Positions 1 through 5,739 of a DNA stretch of 6,827 nucleotides are shown one piece after another. How positions within the stretch are numbered: the first letter of the stretch is position 1; each line of letters begins with the position of its first letter. Below the pieces are notes generated by a model. It ran no database searches. It was not told the DNA's origin and was given only the letters and a program-made list of their open reading frames with translations. This stretch comes from Chitinophagales bacterium (GTDB taxonomy: Bacteria > Bacteroidota > Bacteroidia > Chitinophagales > Chitinophagaceae). Where the stretch lies: positions 1 through 6,827 of the forward strand of contig JANXYS010000221.1 in NCBI GenBank assembly GCA_025355935.1. Direction: 5' to 3'. The translations under genes and the position numbers were made by a program.

Positions 1-477
1 AAAAATGGGTGTTGTAACATTTGACCGAAGTGATCTTTCACGTCATAGGCAATGGTTTTTGGCTCCTGATGTCGATCTCACCAAAATCCACACCTCACAC
101 AAAGGCATTCGCCTTGCCCTTAACATTTTGAACATTCTTAAATTCCCTACCCCATCCCTCGAATACAGTGCGGGTAAGATGCGGTTTAACTGGATCCATT
201 TTTAAAATTATAAGCCAGGGATGGAGACGGAAAAACTGCAACGGTTTAGCTCAAAGATTTTATAACATTTTAGTACACATGCATAGTGGTGGAAATTCAG
301 ACGATCATATGCAACGCGCCTTAATCAGGTGTATTCTCCAGGCTTGGAAATGTATGTGTAAATATTGATACACTCCGTTTGGAGCATATTGTGAGCTAGA
401 TTGAGGAGTAGTTTGGTTGTTTATGTATTGGATTCAAAGCGGCAACATTAATACTGATCTGAAGAATTTCTCGCTGT
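1..477. other. No supportable gene; possible decayed coding segment at 1-199 (minus)
   Basis: I see no convincing gene, RNA or repeat here. Two short plus-strand open frames (5-205 and 168-368) have unconvincing composition and overlap each other. On the minus strand, a frame starting with ATG at 199 reads 34 residues (MDPVKPHLTRTVFEGWG...) to a TGA at 95-97. The same frame continues through 18 more sense codons to a second TGA at 38-40, then stays open to the window edge. Its composition is more protein-like than the plus-strand frames, so it could be the remnant of a gene decayed by nonsense changes, but I recognise no family and chance is a fair explanation. Positions 200-477 show nothing beyond a 4-bp hairpin near 373-384. 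Confidence 0.3.
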
Positions 478-678
478 TTAAAAGCTCATTTTCACATTGC
501 GGCTTTCACTTTTCAACATAAAAATATCCGTGCGAATATTCTTGATGTCATCTTCTGTGATGACATCATCTTTATCTGATAAGTGTTTACGGATTTTTTT
601 CTTTGTGTCCTGATCGATCAGTGCATATAATGTGTTACCGTAAATAGAACCGTTTTCCGCGATTGGCTGGCTAATCAT
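478..678 (-). CDS. Small uncharacterised hydrophilic protein (66 aa)
   Basis: This is a short, charged protein with no signal peptide or membrane segment. The middle (about residues 23-50) is rich in Lys and Asp/Glu, with the run KKKIRKHLSDKDDVITEDDI, which looks like a soluble helix-turn-helix-like or capping arrangement rather than random translation. The acidic 'ITEDDIKNIRTDI' stretch resembles segments I associate with small Bacteroidota hypothetical proteins, but I cannot name a family. It starts at ATG 678 and ends with TAA at 478-480. No Shine-Dalgarno sequence is visible, as is usual for this phylum. A near-consensus -7 element (TACAATTG against TAnnTTTG) lies at 742-749 on the minus strand, about 65 nt upstream. 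It is 200 bp downstream of the phosphoribosyltransferase on the same strand, so it is probably transcribed separately. Chance ORF remains possible. Confidence 0.5.
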   Translation of the reverse strand: MISQPIAENGSIYGNTLYALIDQDTKKKIRKHLSDKDDVITEDDIKNIRTDIFMLKSESRNVKMSF

Positions 679-878
679 AATGCTTGCAATTTGACAGCTA
701 ATCTAGTAGTATAAATCGTTAGGTTATTTACATTTTATTCACAATTGTAAAAATTAGTATGGAGCGAGTTTTCCCGCGCTAGTTCTTTATAGATGCAAAT
801 AAAGATTTGAAATGAAACGACTAGGCCGTTGAAGTGACTAAAATGTCATTCAGAGTACGAAAATTAACCTACACAAAG

Positions 879-1361
879 TTAAATGAGCCTGGCCCCCATT
901 ACTTCACCTTCCACTACATCCACCACAATCGTTTGTAAGAGTGTGGTTGATACAGACAAACCCGCATAATTCACTTCCACAGGGAACTGTCTATGCGTGC
1001 GGGCAACGAGAGCAAGAGTCTGTACCTGGCTCGGAAATTGTTCCAGTAGCGGCTTTAACGCATATAACATAGTTCGGCCGCTATTGGCAACGTCGTCCAC
1101 TAATAAAATGACTTTGTTGCGACAATCAACCTGTTCACTGAGTACAATATTTCCGGGATTTTTTTTATTCATGGCCAGCGAAACCACCTTCACAGAGCCT
1201 TCATAAATATCACGCAGGTATTCCTCGATTTTTTTAGCAATAAAAATTCCATTCTCTTTAATCCCGATTAATATTATTTCAGATACCTGAAAGTTGCGCT
1301 CCGCTACTTCCAGCGCCATCCTTCGTAACTTTTTATCCGCCGTTGCTTTATCTAATATCAT
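879..1361 (-). CDS. PyrR-like phosphoribosyltransferase (160 aa)
   Basis: This is a cytoplasmic type I phosphoribosyltransferase, the fold that transfers ribose-5-phosphate between PRPP and a nucleobase. The PRPP-binding loop is clear at residues 84-98: hydrophobic strand VILLV, acidic pair D89-D90, then NSGRT (93-97). The N-terminal 'IGIKENGIFIAKKI' (32-45) matches the substrate-side loop of PyrR proteins. The later segment 'ARTHRQFPVEVNYAGL' (120-135) lines up by eye with the PyrR 'RGHRELPI..DYIGK' region. PyrR proteins are uracil phosphoribosyltransferases and, in Firmicutes, pyr mRNA attenuators. At 160 aa this one is about 20 residues shorter than typical PyrR, and neither its base substrate nor any RNA-binding role can be read from the sequence. 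The ATG at 1361 is the natural start, and a good TAnnTTTG element lies just upstream. No pyrimidine gene is adjacent. The family call is firm; the function is open. Confidence 0.88.
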   Translation of the reverse strand: MILDKATADKKLRRMALEVAERNFQVSEIILIGIKENGIFIAKKIEEYLRDIYEGSVKVVSLAMNKKNPGNIVLSEQVDCRNKVILLVDDVANSGRTMLYALKPLLEQFPSQVQTLALVARTHRQFPVEVNYAGLSVSTTLLQTIVVDVVEGEVMGARLI

Positions 1362-1392
1362 TGTGTTGAGTTAGTGGCACAGTTATTTACTC

Positions 1393-1400
1393 CAAAATTA
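1393..1400 (-). promoter_or_regulatory. Candidate -7 promoter element (TAATTTTG) for the phosphoribosyltransferase
   Basis: Read on the minus strand, this octamer is an exact match to the Bacteroidota -7 consensus TAnnTTTG. It ends 31 nt before the phosphoribosyltransferase ATG, which would give a 5' leader of roughly 25 nt. No clear TTTG -33 box is present; the nearest candidates are two TTAG tetramers 14 and 21 nt upstream. The call is an inference from consensus and position. Confidence 0.4.
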
Positions 1401-1447
1401 TTCATTATAAAATACTAACCACTAATTTTTCTACCTTAGTCCTATAA

Positions 1448-2773
1448 ATGCTTTTTATGCAGTATGTTTCGCAGGCTATTTTTCTTTTGTTGGCCGTCGG
1501 TTCAGTGTTTTTATTCTCAAGGAATATTTTTCATATCAGGCAGGATATCCTTCTTGGAAAAGATGAAGATTTCACCGGTGATCGGGCTCTTCGATGGAAG
1601 AACATGTTATTGCTGGCCTTTGGACAAAAGAAGATGTTTCGTAACCCTACGGTTGCGTTCCTGCATCTTTTTGTTTACGTAGGTTTCGTGATCATTAATA
1701 TTGAAGTTCTTGAAATCGTTCTGGATGGCTTGCTAGGTACCCACCGCCTATTCCTTAACAGCTTGGGCAGGCTATATCCGTTCTTTATAAATTCCTTCGA
1801 AATACTCGCAGCCACTGTCCTGATCGCATGTGTTATTTTTCTGATCAGGCGTAATATCATAAAATTAAGGCGATTTATCAGTAAAGATCTCGACGGCTGG
1901 CCCCGCACCGATGCCAACCTAATCCTGGTTACAGAGATCGTATTAATGACCTTATTCCTCTGTATGAACGCAGCTGACAGGGCGCTTCAATTGAAAGGTG
2001 TGGAACACTCTAAACAGTCGCTTGATTTTATAGTTTCCGGGATTTTCGCTCCAGCCTTTTCTGGCTTGTCAATAGCAAACCTTGCAATATTGGAACGCGC
2101 CTGCTGGTGGTTACATATTACAGGTATCCTGGCATTTTTAAATTATCTGCCATACTCCAAACATTTGCACATCCTCCTGGCGTTCCCAAATGCATATTAT
2201 GCAAGACTTGAACCACTGGGTGAGATGAGAAATATGCCGAATGTTCAGGATGAGGTTAAATATGCGATGATGCCGGAACTCGCGCCTACCGGCGAGGCGC
2301 AACCGATGCAGTTTGGTGCAAAAGACGCCCAGGATCTTAGTTGGAAAAATTTACTCGACGCGTACAGTTGCACAGAATGTGGAAGATGTAGTGCCGCCTG
2401 CCCCGCTAATATTACGGGCAAACTTTTGAGCCCGCGAAAAATCATGATGGCTACGCGGGATAGGCTACAGGAAGTTGGCAAAAACGTGAGGGCCAACGGT
2501 GCATTTGTAGCTGACGGCAAAACGCTCGTTTACGATTATATAACAACAGAAGAACTTCGTGCATGTACCAGTTGCAATGCCTGTGTAATGGAATGCCCTG
2601 TGAGCATAAATCCTCTCGAGATAATCCTTGAACTTAGGAGGAGCCTCGTTATGGAAGATAGTAATGCTCCCCAGGAGTGGAATGGCATGTTCAGTAATAT
2701 TGAAAATAACTTCGCTCCATGGAAGTTAAGTCCTGACGACCGGGATCGCTGGGCCATTGAGATGGAATCGTAA
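1448..2773 (+). CDS. Membrane-anchored (Fe-S)-binding protein, HdrC/NarI-like electron-transfer subunit (441 aa)
   Basis: A predicted inner-membrane electron-transfer protein. The N-terminal half (residues 1-250) contains about five hydrophobic segments by eye: 5-24, 68-93, 112-133, 158-176 and 217-246. Several histidines sit in or beside them (H73, H223, H239, H241), as expected for a b-heme domain of the NarI/HdrE type, though heme ligation is inferred. The cytoplasmic C-terminal half carries two complete [4Fe-4S] motifs: C308-x2-C311-x2-C314-x3-C318-P and C373-x2-C376-x2-C379-x3-C383-P, the spacing of HdrC-like ferredoxin domains. The C-terminus (NNFAPWKLSPDDRDRWA) looks like a natural family end, so the gene is intact. 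Such proteins usually pair with a CCG-domain subunit, but none follows: the next gene is convergent. ATG 1448 is the first start; ATG 1457 is an equally possible alternative. Its electron donor and acceptor cannot be deduced. Confidence 0.9.
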   Translation: MLFMQYVSQAIFLLLAVGSVFLFSRNIFHIRQDILLGKDEDFTGDRALRWKNMLLLAFGQKKMFRNPTVAFLHLFVYVGFVIINIEVLEIVLDGLLGTHRLFLNSLGRLYPFFINSFEILAATVLIACVIFLIRRNIIKLRRFISKDLDGWPRTDANLILVTEIVLMTLFLCMNAADRALQLKGVEHSKQSLDFIVSGIFAPAFSGLSIANLAILERACWWLHITGILAFLNYLPYSKHLHILLAFPNAYYARLEPLGEMRNMPNVQDEVKYAMMPELAPTGEAQPMQFGAKDAQDLSWKNLLDAYSCTECGRCSAACPANITGKLLSPRKIMMATRDRLQEVGKNVRANGAFVADGKTLVYDYITTEELRACTSCNACVMECPVSINPLEIILELRRSLVMEDSNAPQEWNGMFSNIENNFAPWKLSPDDRDRWAIEMES

Positions 2774-2928
2774 AATTCTATGGCTATAGGAATAAAAGGG
2801 AGGGCACAAGAGCGCGAGGGAGGATTAACTAATTTTAGTTTAAGCGTACACTGTTTTTTATAACATATAGTTGAGTAGTACTTCACTATCTACTTCACTT
2901 TGTGGGCTTCCCAGATATATTTGAATTA
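2774..2928. other. Convergent intergenic region without a clear terminator
   Basis: This lies between the stop codons of the Fe-S protein (plus) and the response regulator (minus). It holds an imperfect hairpin at 2775-2793 (7 bp with one bulged G, loop GGCT) not followed by a T tract on the plus strand, a T6 run near 2854, and a 9-bp direct repeat TACTTCACT at 2879-2887 and 2891-2899. I cannot call a terminator with confidence, although both genes need one here. No remnant of a CCG-domain gene was recognised. Confidence 0.4.
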
Positions 2929-3336
2929 TCAGGCTGATGCTGTTAAAGAATTGCTTTTAGAACCTACCAACTCGTACAATTTTTTGTCAACATCATCCGT
3001 GCTGAAAGGCTTTTTAATAAAGCCGTCTGCGCCACATCTCCGGGAGATAAACGCGAGTTGCTCATCTGCACTAACCAATAATACCGGGATGTTTGCAGTG
3101 CTTTTATTTGATTTTATTAAGGCGCATACAACAGCGCCATCTACCTTGCCCATATCTACATCCAGTAAAATTAGATCCGGCGTCAATTCGTGAATCATGT
3201 CGAAAATGTTTTCCGCACAATATGAAATGTGCACATTGTAACCATGCATTGGCAACATCATTTGCAAAAGATCTAATAATTCAAGTTCGTCGTCAGCGGC
3301 GAGTATAGTGGGTTTGAAAGGAGGGTCAGGTCTCAT
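2929..3336 (-). CDS. Stand-alone response regulator receiver protein (135 aa)
   Basis: A single CheY-like receiver domain that should be phosphorylated by a histidine kinase or a phosphorelay. The diagnostic residues are present: acidic pocket D15-D16 (ILAADDELELL), phospho-acceptor D59 (LILLDVDMG), the hydroxyl residue S89 (LLVSADE) and K109 followed by cis-proline P110 (FIKKPF). The domain fills about residues 10-125 and only a short Ser-rich tail follows, so there is no DNA-binding or enzymatic output domain. It must therefore act by protein contact or as a relay. I chose the ATG at 3336: the frame is open to an ATG at 3459, but those 41 extra residues are basic and unlike a receiver, and a perfect TAnnTTTG element lies inside that stretch (3414-3421). 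No kinase gene is nearby, so its partner is unknown. Confidence 0.9.
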   Translation of the reverse strand: MRPDPPFKPTILAADDELELLDLLQMMLPMHGYNVHISYCAENIFDMIHELTPDLILLDVDMGKVDGAVVCALIKSNKSTANIPVLLVSADEQLAFISRRCGADGFIKKPFSTDDVDKKLYELVGSKSNSLTASA

Positions 3337-3413
3337 GGTTCGGCATTTATACTTTAAAGGAGTACAAGAAGTTTGCCTAATGCGTATTTTCTGTCTAGAT
3401 TTTACCGAGCTCA

Positions 3414-3440
3414 CAAAGTTAAAAGTAATTAATTCTCCAA
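3414..3440 (-). promoter_or_regulatory. Candidate promoter for the response regulator (TTG / TAACTTTG)
   Basis: On the minus strand TAACTTTG (3421 to 3414) matches the Bacteroidota -7 consensus TAnnTTTG exactly. A TTG lies 16 nt further upstream (3440 to 3438), slightly closer than the usual spacing to a -33 box. Transcription would start around 3407 and leave a leader of about 70 nt before the ATG at 3336, which supports that start. This is an inference from consensus and position. Confidence 0.4.
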
Positions 3441-3514
3441 TCGCATGCCAGCTTGCCACGTAATGGGAACCTGCCGAATCAGGAACAGGATTTAATTACT
3501 TTTGGAGACTTCTT

Positions 3515-4204
3515 CTATTGAAGGAGAGTATGGCCCTTTTGATCTTCAATATGATGCATTTTTTCTTCAATCCCCTTGTGACGAAGAATTTTGATTAATT
3601 GAATGAGCGCAGTTATTAGAAATATTCCACCTATGACCCAGTTGAGATATTGTTCGCTATGGGCAATCTTTTTAACCAGCCATTTTCCCCCAAATATGAA
3701 TACGCAATTCCCCAACAATGTTCCAAGCCCAATACCGAGAATGTAAATATTATACTGACTGTTTTTTGGCTCCAGTACTTTCTTCGTGAACAGCACCGTG
3801 CTCCAGCCAAACCAAAATGGTATTTGCACCGGGCTAATTGCACACATAAACATACCCAGAAGGAAACGGTTCATATTATTATTAAGCAACACGTTTTTAG
3901 AGTCACCGCCACCTTTGCTCGCTGCAAGAAAACTACCAATAGCCAGGGCCAGAATGATGACAAATGTTGCCCATTCCATTATTCGCATAAGCTTTTCCTG
4001 TCTTCTTACCCAATCGATGCCGATAAGTGACAGGCGAACGTAAACCATCTCGACTAATAATGATCCGATAGAGAAGTACATTGCATTTCGGATAGATTCC
4101 TGAATACCGATCTGCATAGCAGCAATGTTAAGTGTGCCTAGAGGTAAAGAACCCAAAAAGCTAATAACCAAACCCCAGAAAAATATTCGGATAACTTTCG
4201 GCAT
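3515..4204 (-). CDS. LysE-family translocator (229 aa)
   Basis: A multi-spanning inner-membrane protein of the LysE/RhtB superfamily, whose characterised members export amino acids or other small solutes. Six hydrophobic segments are visible, roughly residues 6-26, 41-62, 74-95, 113-140, 153-173 and 187-206. The first helix carries 'GSLPLGTLNIAAMQIG' (18-33), the counterpart of the conserved Pro/Gly/Asn motif of LysE proteins, and 'AISPVQIPFW' (122-131) matches the internal repeat of that motif in the second half. Its length is near the family norm, and a short charged cytoplasmic tail (207-229) ends it. The ATG at 4204 follows the YceI stop by 39 bp on the same strand, so co-transcription from the YceI promoter is likely. 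The exported substrate cannot be inferred. Export of the neighbouring polyketide/prenyl product is conceivable but unsupported by sequence. Confidence 0.85.
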   Translation of the reverse strand: MPKVIRIFFWGLVISFLGSLPLGTLNIAAMQIGIQESIRNAMYFSIGSLLVEMVYVRLSLIGIDWVRRQEKLMRIMEWATFVIILALAIGSFLAASKGGGDSKNVLLNNNMNRFLLGMFMCAISPVQIPFWFGWSTVLFTKKVLEPKNSQYNIYILGIGLGTLLGNCVFIFGGKWLVKKIAHSEQYLNWVIGGIFLITALIQLIKILRHKGIEEKMHHIEDQKGHTLLQ

Positions 4205-4243
4205 TGCTCAAAGATAAGCCAGCATGGTAAGATCGCCGGGTGA

Positions 4244-4783
4244 TTATTTTGCCGCTATTGTTAGTTGAATTTTTACAATATCGCTCAAAGTAGCACTCCC
4301 TTTCCCCACGCCAAAATCGAGACGATTAATAGAAAATCCCCCGACAAAAAGGTAACCACCGTTAGCGGCAGTTGCAGTAAAAGGAAAGCTGACAGGTTTT
4401 GTAACAGCTTTAATGCTCAGATTACCCGTAAACACGTAAGAACCAGGAGTTGAAGTTGCACTAATTTTCGTGCTTACGATATGGATCGTCGGGTACTTCC
4501 CCACATCGAAATAATCTGCTGTTTTAAGATGAGAATCTCTTCTTTCGTTGTCTGTATCAACTGTACTCACCTGCGCAGTAACATCTACAACGGAGGCCGC
4601 AGGCTTCGTTGGTACAATTTTGATCGAGCCTTTTAAACCGGCTAAATCACCACCTGTATTAATGCCAAAATTCTTAATGACAAAATGCACCTTACTACCG
4701 GCGTCGGTAGGTACCAGTGTTTTTTGTGCATACAGACCCACAAAGGAGAAAAGCAAAATCGAGAGGAATAGGGAATTTTTCAT
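4244..4783 (-). CDS. YceI-family secreted (poly)isoprenoid-binding-like protein (179 aa)
   Basis: A predicted periplasmic lipocalin-like lipid-binding protein. Residues 1-20 (MKNSLFLSILLFSFVGLYAQ) form a classic signal peptide with cleavage probably around Ala19/Gln20. The mature part shows YceI hallmarks: an opening strand 'SKVHFVIKNFG' (30-40), the segment 'TDNERRDSHLKTADYFDVGK' followed by YP (77-98), a central 'TGNLSIKAVTKPVSF' strand pair (119-133), and the closing 'SINRLDFGVGKG' (151-162). Structurally studied YceI proteins (E. coli YceI, Thermus TT1927b) bind polyisoprenoid chains; ligand binding here is inferred from family. I placed the start at ATG 4783, not the in-frame ATG at 4813, because the signal peptide begins exactly there and the extra ten residues would disrupt it. 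It is divergent from a UbiA prenyltransferase over 95 bp and followed by lysE. Confidence 0.92.
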   Translation of the reverse strand: MKNSLFLSILLFSFVGLYAQKTLVPTDAGSKVHFVIKNFGINTGGDLAGLKGSIKIVPTKPAASVVDVTAQVSTVDTDNERRDSHLKTADYFDVGKYPTIHIVSTKISATSTPGSYVFTGNLSIKAVTKPVSFPFTATAANGGYLFVGGFSINRLDFGVGKGSATLSDIVKIQLTIAAK

Positions 4784-4794
4784 AATCCAATTTA

Positions 4795-4821
4795 TCGGGC
4801 AATTTAGTTTCATCTGCCCGA
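4795..4821. promoter_or_regulatory. 7-bp inverted repeat TCGGGCA-N13-TGCCCGA in the yceI/ubiA divergent region
   Basis: A perfect GC-rich inverted repeat (arms 4795-4801 and 4815-4821) stands out in otherwise AT-rich intergenic DNA. It is 12 bp upstream of the yceI ATG and 57 bp upstream of the ubiA ATG. The 27-bp dyad, with arm centres 20 bp apart (about two helical turns), would suit a dimeric repressor, or it could form a hairpin in the yceI mRNA leader. No -7 box with a perfect consensus was found for either gene in this region. Confidence 0.35.
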
Positions 4822-4878
4822 AATGTTTATCGAATAAAAATTTTTAACAAACATTACATAAATTACGTTAATATCATT

Positions 4879-5739
4879 ATGCTTCAGCCCTCTACCTTCC
4901 AGCTGTTACGATTTCACTTTTCTTTTTTTTTAATGCCGGTATTTTGGTTCGCGCTAAGCCAGGTCGGAATTATCGATATCCCCGACACAATGCTGGTTTT
5001 TGTAATACTTCATTTGCTGGTTTACCCTTCCAGTAATGGCTATAATAGTTATATGGACCGCGACACCGGAAGCATAGGAGGTGTGAAAAGCCCTAAGGCA
5101 CCCACCCGACAGCTTTTTACTATTTCCGTTGTCATGGATAGCCTCGCAATTGGTCTAAGTTTATTTATAAGTCTATATTTTTCCTTCGGCATCCTTCTTT
5201 ATATTTTAGCCTCCAGGGCTTATAGCTACAGGAGAATCCGGTTGAAAAAATACCCCTTCCTGGGTTACATCACCGTTATAATTTTTCAGGGCGCAGTTAC
5301 TTATTTTCTTGTAAAACATGGATGCAGCAGGAGTCATTCGCTGGCAGTATCTCCCCTTGCAATGTTGGGAGCGTCGTTACTAGTTGGTGGCTTTTATCCT
5401 CTGACGCAAATTTACCAGCATAACCAGGATAGGGAGGATGGTGTGAGAACCATTAGCATTCTGCTCGGTTACCGGGGAACTTTCGTTTTTACGGCCATCA
5501 TTTATTTCCTCGCGATGGTAGTCCTCGGCATATATTTTGCCTCCAACCTTGAACTGGATAGGTTTTTTATTTTTCAAATCTTTCTGCTTCCGGTACTCGT
5601 ATATTTCTTCCGGTGGTTTTACCAGGTTTATAAAAATGAGAGCAGCGCAGATTTTAAGAACACTATGCGGCTTAACCTGTTAGCATCCCTTTGTACAAAT
5701 GCAGGCTTCATAACTCTATTAATAATAAACAAATTTTGA
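4879..5739 (+). CDS. UbiA-family membrane prenyltransferase (286 aa)
   Basis: An integral-membrane enzyme of the UbiA superfamily, which transfers prenyl chains from prenyl diphosphates to acceptors, often aromatic ones. Eight to nine hydrophobic segments span the protein. The first Asp-rich motif is at 56-62 (NSYMDRD): N56 and D60 match the N and first xxD positions of the classic NDxxDxxxD, but the residue after N is Ser and the last Asp is shifted to D62. The second is at 184-191 (DREDGVRT, with D184 and D187), followed by 'ISILLGYRG'. 'SRAYSYRRIRLKKYPFLGY' (112-130) is the usual loop between them. Length is normal, and ATG 4879 places the first conserved helix (LLRFHFSFFLMP) at residue 9. 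Its TGA overlaps the TTG start of the polyketide synthase, so the acceptor is plausibly a type III polyketide. The prenyl donor and product are unknown. Confidence 0.9.
   Translation: MLQPSTFQLLRFHFSFFLMPVFWFALSQVGIIDIPDTMLVFVILHLLVYPSSNGYNSYMDRDTGSIGGVKSPKAPTRQLFTISVVMDSLAIGLSLFISLYFSFGILLYILASRAYSYRRIRLKKYPFLGYITVIIFQGAVTYFLVKHGCSRSHSLAVSPLAMLGASLLVGGFYPLTQIYQHNQDREDGVRTISILLGYRGTFVFTAIIYFLAMVVLGIYFASNLELDRFFIFQIFLLPVLVYFFRWFYQVYKNESSADFKNTMRLNLLASLCTNAGFITLLIINKF

Noticed and set aside
1..199. TGA read as tryptophan
   Set aside because: UbiA ends at TGA in exactly the place where the next gene starts, so TGA acts as a stop in this genome.
5..368. Two overlapping plus-strand frames of 66 codons each (5-205, 168-368)
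   Set aside because: They overlap in different frames, have unnatural composition (the second is rich in Cys, Trp, His and Met), and no promoter-like element or family resemblance supports them.
823..864. TGAC-TAAAAT-GTCA hairpin downstream of the phosphoribosyltransferase
   Set aside because: The stem is only 4-5 bp with no T run after it in the minus-strand transcript, too weak to call a terminator.
2775..2793. Hairpin just after the Fe-S gene as a terminator
   Set aside because: The stem is AT-rich with a bulge and is followed by AAAA, not a T tract, on the transcribed strand.
2536..2886. Antisense frame of 116 codons over the end of the Fe-S gene
   Set aside because: It is opposite a well-supported gene and shows no family features; it is a mirror of the coding strand.
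3337..3459. N-terminal extension of the response regulator to ATG 3459
   Set aside because: The added 41 residues do not resemble any domain, and a perfect -7 element for the gene lies within this stretch.
3650..4043. Plus-strand frames of 126 and 85 codons across the LysE gene
   Set aside because: They lie antisense to a clear six-helix transporter and their composition is non-protein-like.
4784..4813. Longer YceI form starting at ATG 4813
   Set aside because: The extra ten residues precede a textbook signal peptide that begins exactly at ATG 4783, and the extension would overlap the GC-rich dyad.
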